The translations under genes were made by a program, and so were the position numbers. From Metaphire vulgaris (taxonomy: Eukaryota > Annelida > Clitellata > Crassiclitellata > Megascolecidae), in NCBI GenBank assembly GCA_018105865.1, contig CM030837.1, forward strand, positions 3,425,475 through 3,489,474: DNA of 64,000 nt, in the 5' to 3' direction. Every line of letters begins with the position of its first letter. The stretch's first letter is position 1. Shown in pieces: positions 34,100 through 63,182 of this stretch. A model generated the notes under the pieces. That model was not told the DNA's origin. It worked only from the letters and a program-made list of their open reading frames with translations, and ran no database searches.

Positions 34100-35444
34100 A
34101 TAAATTTTGTAGAAATAGTAGTAGTGGGTAAATTTTAATCAAAATTACTTTCATACAGATGTTTAGGTATGCCAGCTTTGATAGCTAGTCTAATAAATAT
34201 TCTGACAGTAAATTAGTCAGTGTTGTCAGCAGAGATGTAGCAGTAGCTGGTACAGTGGTACAAGTGGGCCTAGTGGTAGTAGTAGTAGTAGCATTCCAAA
34301 ACTCAGTAGTAGTAGTAGTAGTAGGCCTCAGTAGTAGTAGTAGTGGCCTCCGAGTAGTAGTAGTACCTGGCCTCCAGTAGTACAAGTACAAGTACCTGGC
34401 CTCAAGCACTAGTACAACATTTTTGACATTGACATTTTTTCCGGGCATTTTGTCCCCATGACATTTTCTCGTGATATTTTGTCCGGGCCTTTTGCTGAGA
34501 GTTTGTCCGACCAAAAAAATTGACTAGTAGCATCTAAAATTTGAAAATTGCCTTTGTAAATAGAGATGATAGTCTTGCATCGGTCATATTAACCTGAAAA
34601 TCTCTGACAAGCAAAAAAATACGTCGTCACTTGAAAAACGGTGGGCCTAATTTATGGCTGGATTATACAGCCTGTGAGCCTGGGGCTTCAGCCAAAATTG
34701 CATCATGGCCCATGAATAGTAGTAGTTCCAGGTAGTAGTATCTGTGAGGATGTAGTGTCAGTAGCCTAAAGGAACAGCATTAGTGAATAAATTTTTGCCA
34801 GAAATTGTAGTAATGTGGATAAATTTTAATCCTGGCCTCCGAATTACTTTCATGCAGATGTTTATGTAAAACTGGCAGCTTTGATAGCTAGTCTAATAAA
34901 TATTCTGACAGTAAATTAGTCAGTGTTGTCAGATCACCCAACAAAATTTCTTGATTTCCATTTTGACCTGAATTGCTGCTGATTTAGTCAAATGTGGACA
35001 AAAAGAGATCCCATTTCAAAATTGCAATGCAAATGATCACATATGTGGAAGTACCAGTAGTGATCAAGAGGGTGAAATTTCAACCCATGATTTCCATGCA
35101 AATATTTCTAAATGAAGACAACAGCAATCTCAGAAAGGGTGCTAAGACCCAAGTTGAAATATTTCTAAAGTGGTAATTGGCACATCAAAGAAAAAGCTTA
35201 ACTGAACAATTCTGCATCACTGATCCCAAATGAAGAGAACACTTCTTTTAAAATTTATTCAAGACAGCTAAACACGTTAACTAGCATTACTTCTAAACTG
35301 AAGACAAAAAATCAGTCTAAACAACTAGGCAGATAATAGAATGTTCAAAAATAGTTCTAACCAAATCTGTGAATGTGGACGTTAGGATGTCCTGTTGCAA
35401 GCTCCTTGAGCTCCTGTAAAGAAACACCTTTCAAATTATTAAAG

Positions 35445-35505
<61 letters not shown>

Positions 35506-36403
35506 CTGTATATTGACTTCTAATTGTGCAGAAAAATGAAATGCAAGTGATACAGACATCATAAGATTAAATTTGCTATATGCTTTTGGAAGGAACTCAC
35601 CCATTAAGAAGTATTTAAAGTAAAACTCTTCTCAGGAAATTACATTCAAAAGTGATATTGCATTTCAGCCTTGGTGGAATACTAAACTATGCTGTAATTG
35701 AAAGAAATGAGATCACGCTAACAAATAAATTTAACATGGCAAATGACGGCAAGTCGTGCAATCATATTATCAAAACAATACTAATTTCTCTGTTATACAT
35801 ACTATGGTTTAGTACAGTAATTCTGCTATATAGCTATATTATCTAAACAACATGATAAAATGATTTTATGATTGATGGCTTGGCATGATAGATTAAACAT
35901 ACTCTCTGGCATTTGTATTAACACAAGTGATGTGTGGTACACTGGTATCAAGAAAATACAGTGGTATTAAATGTGACGGTATTATATACCAATAATGTGG
36001 GCTAGCTGAATTCCGCTGTTTATTATCAGGCGGCATTGATTCTAAATAAGCTTTCCTAAATAAATATAATGAATGTCATATCTAGTTTTTGATTCCATTA
36101 TCTTTGCTAGCTTTGATAAAACCATCCAGTCTACCACTGTATCACCAAGCTCCATAATTAGTGTTGACTGTTGAATCTTGAACACTCAACTGCATTGTTA
36201 AAAACTACATTAAAACAGTCACTTTTTAAATTAAGAACAATTTTGTCTGATTAATTTTTAACCTTTGAAGTGTCCGGGTTGCGACATGTGGCAAAGATAT
36301 GCTTTGGCGGATTTGGCAGCAGAAGAAACTGCTTAACAAATTCCAGACCGATACCTCTGTTTGCGCCGGTTATAAGAACCGACCGCGCTGAAAGACTTGC
36401 CAT
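31791..36403 (-). CDS. Short-chain dehydrogenase/reductase, C-factor/sniffer type (5 exons)
   Basis: Exons in transcript order: 36403-36263, 35413-35362, 33613-33423, 32646-32498, 32015-31791. About 252-253 residues, normal for classical SDRs. Motifs: Rossmann TGANRGIG near residue 12, NNAG in exon 3, catalytic Ser in NITSKMGS, YRASK (YxxxK) at the end of exon 4, and HPGWVVTDMGG in exon 5. These place it with cytosolic NADP(H)-dependent carbonyl reductases of the C-factor/sniffer group; the substrate cannot be read from the sequence. The gene is convergent with PDZRN and divergent from CTTNBP2. Two oddities: exon 3 to exon 4 does not join in frame with the best donor, and intron 4 has a GC donor. 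Confidence 0.92.
32072..32205. mobile_element. MITE, GGGCTCATCCATATAGTA family
   Basis: GGGCTCATCCATATAGTACG to ATATATGGATGGCCCCT. Pair with 45146-45284. In SDR intron 4. Confidence 0.65.
32498..32646 (-). CDS. SDR exon 4 (catalytic Ser, YxxxK)
   Basis: Acceptor ATCTGTAG; 149 nt. Reads FPLSLKKAAASS, then KAAIINITSKMGS and GGSYSYRASK, ending AAG|GCAAGA, a GC donor in its usual context. The first two bases need a one-base carry-over that the best exon 3 donor does not supply. A base missing from the CC of GCTTTCC, or use of a weak donor 4 bp downstream, would restore the frame. Confidence 0.85.
32751..32831. mobile_element. TTAA-type miniature element
   Basis: TTAACCCCCTTAACCG to CCCCAGTTAAGGGGTTAA, with core CTCAATGTAAAATGG. 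In SDR intron 3. Confidence 0.8.
33423..33613 (-). CDS. SDR exon 3 (NNAG motif)
   Basis: Acceptor TGTCTAG; 191 nt including LNVLINNAGIYGKPG and FEVNAVTPLRLSQ. The consensus donor is CAG|GTAGGT at 33422. Just downstream the donor region is tandemly duplicated (second copy CAG|GTCGGT). The frame stays open through both copies, so the 3' edge is not certain. Confidence 0.88.
33727..33784. mobile_element. Possible TTAACCCTTTGG element
   Basis: TTAACCCTTTGGGACC to GGGGTGAAAGGG. The right TTAA is missing, and the interior is unlike the 80-bp family. Confidence 0.4.
34022..34097. repeat. (TAG)n microsatellite in SDR intron 2
   Basis: About 25 units; scattered TAG clusters continue to 34390. Confidence 0.95.
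35362..35413 (-). CDS. SDR exon 2
   Basis: Acceptor TCTTTACAG and donor TTTG|GTTAGA; 52 nt reading ELKELATGHPNVHIHRF and splitting the next codon in phase 1. The joined F-D-A-V-D is the LDVTD-like SDR segment. A (TA)n tract lies about 35 bp beyond on the plus strand. Confidence 0.85.
35449..35498. repeat. (TA)n microsatellite
   Basis: About 50 bp. Confidence 0.95.
36263..36403 (-). CDS. SDR exon 1 (start codon, NADP-binding motif)
   Basis: ATG at 36403-36401, then MASLSARSVLITGANRGIGL with the glycine-rich dinucleotide motif TGxxxGxG, ending RNPDTSK at donor AAG|GTTAAA. 47 codons, phase 0. The FATCRNP segment is the usual place where the cofactor phosphate is recognised. Confidence 0.93.
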
Positions 36404-36639
36404 TCTTCAAATATACCCCTACAATTAAAATTTTCAGAGCATTGCACCATATACAGAAAAATTAACTGACCAAAATCAAATCAAGTCGACATTACATTAA
36501 AAGTAAGAAAGGTCACATGAGACTTGAAAAGCAATATCTGCTACATGAATATGTCCAACCTATTATAATTATGCGCTGTATAAATGTATCCGATAAATGA
36601 GAATGAAACAGAGAGAGAGAGAGAGGCAGAGGCAGACAG

Positions 36640-36780
36640 ACTAAGTAAGCAAGTAAAATCTTGTAAATTTATATAGCCCTTTGGAAACAGTAAAGTTGCT
36701 TATTCTTATGCGCTTTATATTTCTTGAAAGAGTCATAGGCAAAGACGCAAGGTGGATTGTCAGCTTGGCAAAGGTCAGTG
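36640..36780 (+). repeat. T-type dispersed repeat
   Basis: AAGTAAAATCTTGTAAATTT, GCTTATTCTTATGCGCTTT, GGTGGATTGTCAGCTTGGC. Pair with 23425-23580. Confidence 0.65.
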
Positions 36781-36782
36781 TA

Positions 36783-36965
36783 CAGTGTTTATTCTAGCCA
36801 CCTTGACATTAGAGACAAAGGAGTGAGAAAGAGTTTGAAATGTCTGGGAGGACAAGATTTGTCTTAATAATATAATAATTTTTGATTTAAGTGGTTTAGG
36901 ATTTCCATCCCACTGTGAGGGGCCAATAATATACAAAATTTGGAGGGGCACCATTTCTAAACTTT
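36783..36965. mobile_element. Truncated MITE, CAGTGTTTATTCTAGC end
   Basis: CAGTGTTTATTCTAGCCACC is the inverted right end of the 24181/27555 family. The other end is lost against the LINE fragment. Confidence 0.6.
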
Positions 36966-37140
36966 GGGAGGGAATCGATGGTACTTCAAAATCCGCAAAA
37001 GACCAGGTCATTCCAGAGATCAACAAACAGAAGACAGACTATCCAGGAAATGCTAGTTGGAAGAGATGTGTTTTAAGCCTAGATCTGAAAATGCTCAGTT
37101 TATTGGAAGATCTGACAAAGACAGAGAGAGTTCCAGATTT
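36966..37140 (-). mobile_element. Truncated LINE fragment, reverse copy of 28217 family
   Basis: Reverse complement matches 28217-28360 closely (TGGTACTTCAAAATCCGC, GACCAGGTCATTCCAGAGATC, ATCTGAAAATGCTCAG). It sits directly after a truncated MITE. Confidence 0.6.
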
Positions 37141-37603
37141 TTGAGAAATAGAAAAAGTATCTTACCAATTTAAGTGTTTGTTCTAGGTAATGAATCAGAT
37201 TTTTGAATTAATTTTGCTCATTTATCATAATTTAAAATATGATTTAAACTGGTTTTTTAAAACAAGGACACCAGTCTTAAAAACAATTCTCTGTTCTACT
37301 GGCAGCCAGTGTAACTTTTGAAGGGATGTATGTGACGAAGACGTATGTGGGACCTTCCGCCATACAATAGAATCTGCAATATTTGAAATCGAATTCGAAA
37401 TTATTTACAACAATGTCTACAATCAGTCCAAATACTTACTGAAAAATTAATAATTAAATTTGACCCGAACTTTGATTTCTATCCACAGACCACAGGCCAC
37501 AACTACTACAAGCTGTGTTGTCGCTAGAGCTTTAAAACATCTGTCGATGCTGCGACAAGAATTACACTCTGCAGTCTGGGCAGGTTGGACCGCCGAGAGG
37601 GGG

Positions 37604-37718
37604 CAGGAGTACCGATAAATGCCCAGGGGCCCGGCAATCTGTAGAGACCAGGCGGGTTTGGGTTAGTGTTCCTAACTCTATAAAAGTATAACCAAAGAAC
37701 TAAAGCTGCCAAAATCGC
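37604..37718 (-). pseudogene. Possible cytochrome P450 N-terminal fragment
   Basis: After an acceptor-like TTATAG the minus strand reads AILAALVLWLYFYRV, then NPNPPGLYRLPG and WAFIGT. This looks like the membrane anchor plus Pro-rich hinge (PPGPxxLPxIG) of a CYP2-like P450. After IGT the similarity stops, and no heme-binding region is nearby on either strand. It could be a relic, or chance. Confidence is low. Confidence 0.3.
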
Positions 37719-37743
37719 CTATAACTATAAACTTTGCGGCTTT

Positions 37744-37858
37744 AGAAAACTATCGAAAGGCAGATGGGGGCCCGTAGAAGGCATTGCTTGCTGTCGCTGA
37801 CAAGCAAAAAAGGTCGTCATCAGTTTTTAAACTTTCTAGGCTTCTAGAGACTCCGCTA
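37744..37858. mobile_element. MITE remnant with GACAAGC-A(n) motif
   Basis: GGGGGCCCGTAGAAGG, then GACAAGCAAAAAAGGTCGTC at 37800-37819. Terminal repeats are worn. Confidence 0.4.
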
Positions 37859-37897
37859 CTATTCTACCCAGGGTTCTGGAATTTCTCTTAACGGCCC

Positions 37898-37898
<1 letters not shown>

Positions 37899-37951
<53 letters not shown>

Positions 37952-38159
37952 CAGTAGTGGTAGTAGTGGTGTAGTGGTGTAGTGGCAGTGGTAGTAGTGG
38001 TAGCAGTGGTGGCAGCAGCAGGTGGTAGTAGCAGTAGTGGTGGTGGCAGGTAGTGGTAGTAGTAGTAGTAGTGGTGGCAGTAGTAGTAGTAGCAGTAGTA
38101 GTAGTAGTAGTAGTAGTAGCAGTAGCAGCAGTAGTAGTAGTAGTAGTAGTAGTAGTAGT
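37899..38159. repeat. (TAG)n long imperfect microsatellite upstream of CTTNBP2
   Basis: About 260 bp of TAG with CAG and TGG variants. Confidence 0.95.
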
Positions 38160-38235
38160 CACACGAATATGAGATTTTGCATGTCTAGGCGGCAGCACCA
38201 TCGAGCACTCGTCGAAAAATCATTAAGATTTAAAA

Positions 38236-38271
38236 ATGGCGACGACATCCGTCACAGAAAGAAGAGTCTAA
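38236..38271 (+). promoter_or_regulatory. Possible upstream ORF in CTTNBP2 leader
   Basis: ATGGCGACGACATCC continuing to TAA, 11 codons, 286 bp before the assigned start and preceded by AAAA. Its place in the transcript is unknown. Confidence 0.3.
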
Positions 38272-38556
38272 CGGAGAAAAGTTAATCGATTCTAAAGACG
38301 TTTTCTGCCCGCAAAGGCGTTTTATTTCGCTGTTTAAACATATCAAACGAAGACATTTTCTGTCGCCGTTCTGTTGTTCCGCGCCGCGAAGGACTTTAAC
38401 TGTAACTCTGTATTCGATAATGGGAGAACGGTAGTAGTGGTAGTTGAGAGTTCCTTTGGATGCTTTCGCTTTGGAGCGACAGCAGAGTGTTGCCTGCTAC
38501 AGGATCCGTATAAAGCATCGACCGAAACCAGTTAAGAACCAGAGTAGGGAATCGAA

Positions 38557-57463
<18,907 letters not shown>

Positions 57464-60106
57464 CAGTCGACTCGATGGAGCTGTTGCGGATTTCCTCAAA
57501 CACGACCGGCCTCGAATCATTTCGGCTGTTGAAAAATGGCGCCGATCGATGATCTTAGTTTGACATGATATTTGGATCACCACTCGATCAGAATTATATC
57601 GTATTTCTTCTGCAGTTTCTGGTTCTCTATCAATTTTTTGGACTTTGCCTTATTGCATAATTTAGCAGTCCCTTCTCAAACTCAAACTTTTGCTCTTGTT
57701 TTATTATATGCATAATGCTTATTCCGGCTAAAAATCAAACCACTTCTGTCTATTTTTCGCCTCAATAGAGCTGTTGACTTGCTGAAAAGGTGGACGCTTT
57801 TCGTGAATGTTATTTGACTGCTGGAATACTGCATGTATGACGATTTGTTTACTCAATTATATCACCAATTTTAACTTACATGCTCTGAGTTGGACAGGTT
57901 ATGTTTTAGTAGGATGATAGCATGGAAATACGTCATTTTTCAATGCACTTATGGTTTGGAAAACACTGGTTTAGGCAGTTTATATGTAGCCACAGCACAG
58001 AGGAAGTTTTTTGAGCATATTTTTGCATCTGTTCGTTGGGGGTTTTTTTGGTTTCGAACGCTTAGCATACGTACATACACGTACTACTGTGATTCACGAC
58101 GTTTGGCATGTTCAGTTCCTGTGTTTACTGAACAGTTTTTCTTTTTCTATGTTCGGACGATGACCGTACTTGTGTTTTGAGCATGCCAGAAGGCACAAGA
58201 AAGCGCAAGTTTGTAATCTGTGTACGATAAAGCCTGGATGATTTTAGATGGATTTCAAGCACAGTGTTTCTAGGCAGTGGAGACTGGAACAACGTTAAGG
58301 AAAAGACCTGTCTCCCTGTTTGAAGTAATTGTTATCTACATTTATTATGAATTCTATGTTTGGTTTGTCAGCATGTAGGACCGAACTCTGTTATGTATTT
58401 ATTTGTTGTCGTAGTTAGGACATTCAATTACTTATAGACACAATGTTAATTATCGGGTATGTAGTACGTGTACATAATGTTAGGTAGACCTTCTGCTGTT
58501 TTACTATTCAGTTATTTTTGGGATTGGAGATTTCATTAGATTTTATGATTTTATTGCAAGAAATATGAACGCTTACTCAGACTTTATTGATGGGTCTGTT
58601 CATAATTGTGATTTTCCGTGTTTTTTTGTGGGAAAGCTATATGTTATCATTTTCAATATTCATCATACTTATATTGATAGATATATCATGATGAACACTA
58701 ATTCTTTGCAATGTTATTATTGTACAGGTTCTGTTTGAGTCCATTGTATGTGTTGCGCGAAACCATTACCGGTATATTTACAGGTAAATTAATGTGAAAG
58801 GCTGTACAATACACAGGTCGGTGTTCTTGCTAATGATTTTCTTTGTATAAATATTGTTGAAGGATGGTGCATTCTTTGCAGATTTACTTCTTTGGGCTAG
58901 CCACACTGCATGTTGTTAATGAATTTTTGGTTGAGTCTGTTTCATTTCTTGATGCTTCGGGAGACAGAATTATTTCCCAATGCACTGCAAATTTTGTTTA
59001 TTTTTACAATTGATGGTTATAATATTTGCAAATGGTCTGATAGAAGGCCAAGAAAAGAGTTAATATGTTTTACGTTGATGTCGTCTAGGTTGCGATATAA
59101 TAATAATAGCAGGCATTAGATATTGTGAAATGGTATATGCCCAGATATCAGCTGCTCTGTTCTAATAGTTGCCTTGTGTGTACTGCTGATTGCACTGCAA
59201 CATAGATACTACTACTTATTGTTTCCTATGTGTGTTCTGTGAATGGGCTTTGTTTTTGAAAGCTGTTGCACTGCATGTTGACGGGGTGATATTGGATTGG
59301 CTTCGGCGATGCCGGATACGATACTGGCAAATTAACTTTTGATTTGTAAAGTTTTAAAATTTAATTATGGTAACTTTTGTGACCTCATCACTTGTGAATA
59401 TATGCACGATGCCTGGTTGTGGTTGTCGACAGTTGTCGCCGTTGATCGCGTTGCGTCGCATTGAAAACTGAATTTGTCTTGCTCTGAAGAGTCGTGTAAC
59501 TGTGGAATGTGATATTCTTGTGAACAAAATAATCAGTTAAATTGACCATAATTTTACACTTGCTTGTAAAAAGGTTTTGATTTTTCTGCAAGATATTTTG
59601 TGAAATTTTATTAATGGTCGAATGTGCCTTGGAAATATTGCAAACAGTGGTTATATTACAGTGTAAGCCAAATAAACGATTTTGGTTCAGTTTTGCTGGA
59701 ATTGTTTCGTCAACTGGATTAAATTGTGATTTCAAAAGTAAGAGACGGTTTTGTTTTCTTGTTTAATGGTTGTGTTTTTTTGTGTTGGTTTTGATGCTTG
59801 ATGCTACCAGTTTTCACATGTGTTGCTTGCGTTTTACAAAATAGCGGATAAGAAAGCATTTTGGTTTTTGTTACAATAAATGATTGTTTGGTTAAAGGTT
59901 TGTTTCGAAGTTTGATATTTTTTCGATTACAACGTTCTGTTTGTTTTGTGTAACCCTTGCGGTTGCGTGCCAAAGTGTATGCTTGCCTGACTATACTGTA
60001 TGTGGCTGTACATCACTTGTTCTACACTTGATTTTTCTTCTGACATCAACTTCAGGAATGAATTTACCGGCATTGAACATATATGTATGTAATAATCGAC
60101 TTATGT

Positions 60107-60340
60107 AGCGCCTACTATATTTCTACTCATAGGCACTCTCGGCCTTAGAGTCACTTGATAAGAAAATGAGACTTTAGTCTTTGCAATTAATTGAGTGTGT
60201 GAATAAGAAGTGAGACCAGAATAGATGGAGACAACCCATTCCAGAGATAGGGTCCAGTTACTCTGAATGACCAACATTGGTGAGAGTGGTACATGATCTA
60301 GTGACACGGACGATGGAGCAAAGCAAGTGATGTGAAGTAG
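60107..60340 (+). repeat. U-type dispersed repeat
   Basis: GTAGCGCCTACTATATTTC, AAGAAAATGAGACTTTAG, GGTCCAGTTACTCTGAATGA, GTACATGATCTAGTGAC. Same order as 44876-45128. Confidence 0.65.
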
Positions 60341-60753
60341 TGGAAAACGATCGTGAAAAACGTTCTTTAACGTAAGAAGGTGTCAGGAAATGATCGTGAA
60401 GTCCCGTTGCAGTGGATCTAAAAACTTTGTGTCCCGTTGTTCGTACAGAGACATTTGTGGCGTTCATCTTAGCTGATATGGTTGCGTATGGTTGTACGCT
60501 TTGTTTGGCATTGTCAGAATTCGGTAAGAAGCAAAATGTACTTTTATTATGCTTTAATTGTAGAATAGAATTTGTAAATGTTGTGCTGGTTTCAGTCGAC
60601 GCTTGAGATTATTGCATCTGTTTCTTCTGCAATTTTTGTCATTGATTTGTTTTATTTTTATTTTAAATTAAATTAAATTTCTGCTTTGAAATACGGTAGT
60701 CTGAATTTGGTTTTTGATTGAATTTGATGTTGACAAATCGTCTCTGCTATTAC

Positions 60754-60833
60754 TTAACCCCTTTACCGGCCATTTATTTGTAACATAATGTAAAATGGAC
60801 GCTTATGTGCGTCACAGCCAGTAAAGGGATTAA
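60754..60833. mobile_element. TTAA-type miniature element, variant
   Basis: TTAACCCCTTTACCGGCC to CAGTAAAGGGATTAA. Retains core ATAATGTAAAATGGACG. Confidence 0.68.
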
Positions 60834-61936
60834 CAGCTAGTTTGCTTGCATTTTTCACGTGGAAACTTTAATGAGTTAAGGCCTCCGATTTAATATAGAA
60901 ATCTTTCCGATATGGCAGACGCTGTCAATGGCAATTTTCCTTTTGTTTCTGCTGAAATCGGGTGGCTGTTTCACACATTTTTTCGATAAGTGTATTTGAA
61001 ATTTAACTGATGAATAAATTCTGTCCGAATTTTTGCTTGATCAAGAAACATAATTCAGTGCAGCACTGATGTGACAGCAGTGGTTATTGCTTACTGAATC
61101 TGAGTTGGCATTATTTGTTTGTTTAGTGGGTCGATATGTGCAAATTGATGTAACGTCGTAATGCCCTGTGCGCGTCAAGTGCCTTTTTGTCGGACGATTT
61201 AACGTAGTATTTGAAATGCATCTTTCGATGTTGCACAGTGCCTTGTTTGCTTGTTGTTGTGTTGTTGCATAAACCAAAGCCTCGTGAATTGCTTTTGTTC
61301 ATTCGTTTGTCACAGCTTCACGTCTTTAGTGTAGTCAAATGAGATGGTGAAAATCTTTTCGCTGAGATTAGTGCGTGCGCGCGCACGTGCGTGTGTGTGT
61401 CTTTGACATATTCGCAAATGCATTTATAATTTGACATTTTGATTTTGTTGCCTGAATTGGTGTTGATGATCATGATGATGATGATGATCACGACGACAAA
61501 TAGGATGGTGATGTAATTGCGGTCAGACATGTGAAGAAATCTGACTGCATTAAACTTTAGCTACTCTCAGTTTCATCACCCAATGTAAATCATCTGCTGT
61601 TTGTTTGTTTCGGAACAATTTGCTTCTGTGCGAAGTTGCTCGCTTGCTCGACGAATTTAGTGGATTGGTGCACAACTGATGCATTACTCGTGCGGCTGTG
61701 CGTTCATCACAAAAATACGACTCTGTTATGAATTGCCTGTGAATGTACTTTTTATGTGTACTGAGGGCTTCCAACCGATATCTTCAAGACATTGAAGTTT
61801 CATCTATTTATCTCTGCTGAATCTCGTTCATTTGTAAGTAAGTAAGTAAGCTGCTGTGTAAAGTCGCCACTCTGGCAATGATGTTAGCAGTGAGGATTTC
61901 GAAGACACTGAGTGAATGAGTGTAATGATGACTTTG

Positions 61937-61990
<54 letters not shown>
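61937..61990. repeat. (ATG)n microsatellite
   Basis: About 18 units. Confidence 0.95.
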
Positions 61991-62823
61991 CAAAAATAGT
62001 ATGATGAATAACTATAGCAGTTGATGTTGTGTTATGATGGTCATGCAAATGCCAACGTTGTTTTTCTCAATACCGGTAAAAGCTAATTATTATTTTTTTT
62101 CTTTTTTTATGTTGTACAAACACAGCACGGTCTGCATAATAATAGTGGGTTAAATGTTTGTGATTAGTTTGTGCACATTAGATTTAGTAAAATTAATTAT
62201 TCGATGACTTGTTAGATTTCATTAGATAAAATAGTTCGCTAGCATTTTTTACATTACTGTCTTTAATGCGGGATGCCATTCTAAGCTTTGCGTTGAGTTT
62301 GAATTCTCTTCTACGACCTATAAGTTTTTTCTTAATATTACAAAATTCTTAGTGTTTTTGCCATTGCGCGCCATTATTAGCCCAAATGTTAACATCATGT
62401 TTAATGCATAAATGTTTTGTTGTATTGATGCTTGTAAAGAGGGCAGATTGGCGATAAGGTAGATGACTTCTATGGGTTATAAATTAAAACAGTGATTTTA
62501 TGTTTCTAAAGCCATTGCTCTGTATCTATGTGACTTGTTTGAGCAATTATAATTCAACTATATTTAGTGATCTTTATGTCAATTGATATGGATGGTTTTG
62601 AATAATTTTTGGTTTTTCGGGGGGTTTATTGTTGGCAGAGTCTCATGTTTCAGTGTCAGCCAACCATTGAAGATTTTGAGGATATACAGTCTGTGTTTCA
62701 CTTTCCTTGTTTTTAAGGCCAAATGAGAGCTTCTTGAAGCTTTTAAGTCAGTGTAAAATTTTATAACTTTTAAAATAATTTCTTTGATTGGTGGTTATAT
62801 TCAGACTAAATTTGATCGAGTAT

Positions 62824-63182
62824 TAAAGGTAAAGGTAGTCCCATACTCGATTTTCGAGCGTTGGGGCCGGTGCTGATCTCCGGTTACTAGGCAAGCAGCA
62901 ACGCAGGTGGCTTGCGCCATTAATCTAGAGTAGATTACTACTACTACTAATTAATCTAGAGTAGGTTGCCATTACTTTCTCTAGACCCACGTTTTACCCT
63001 TTGCAGCTTAACGCTGCTACCAATTTATCGACGCCTAAGCGATGAACGGCTTAGTTGGCCGCCGGCACCACGGCTAGAATCCGGGATGGTCACCCATCCA
63101 AGTACTAACTGCGCGCTCGCGTTGCTTAACTTCGGTGTTCTGGCGGGAACCGATCGCACAGCGCCAAGTAGGCCGGGTCGAG
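62824..63182 (-). mobile_element. SINE with 5S rRNA-derived head, reverse
   Basis: On the minus strand the head (63182 to about 63055) is 5S rRNA-like, with CCGAAGTTAAGCAACG (box A) and TTAGTACTTGGATGGGTGAC (box C region). It is followed by the body GTAAAACGTGGGTCT...GGCAACCTACT and tail ACTACCTTTACCTTTAA shared with the tRNA-headed copies. An internal duplication of about 30 bp (TCTAGAGTAGATTA, TACTAC) lies at 62925-62968. This fits a SINE3-type structure. Confidence 0.8.

Larger units (their letters stand above)
36404..38556. promoter_or_regulatory. Interval between the divergent SDR and CTTNBP2 starts
   Basis: About 2.15 kb separates the SDR start (minus strand) from the CTTNBP2 start (plus strand), so promoters for both probably lie here. 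It holds a truncated MITE (36783 on), a LINE tail fragment, a P450-like relic and a long TAG/AGT microsatellite. An AAAATGGCGAC sequence at 38233-38243, similar to a YY1 site overlapping a short ORF (38236-38271), lies in the likely CTTNBP2 5' leader. No TATA box could be assigned. Confidence 0.45.
57464..62823 (+). other. CTTNBP2 3' UTR and downstream flank
   Basis: T-rich DNA with no plausible protein gene. CCAAATAAACG near 59670 and ACAATAAATG near 59873 are possible polyadenylation signals. It holds one U-type repeat (60091-60400), one TTAA miniature element (60754-60833) and an ATG microsatellite. The ORFs present are short and low-complexity. Confidence 0.5.

Noticed and set aside
59388..59973. 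Minus-strand ORFs of 84-115 codons
   Set aside because: Asn/Thr/Lys-rich with no motif, within T-rich 3' flank of CTTNBP2.
63055..63182. 5S rRNA gene
   Set aside because: Only a 5S-like head with many changes, fused to a SINE body.
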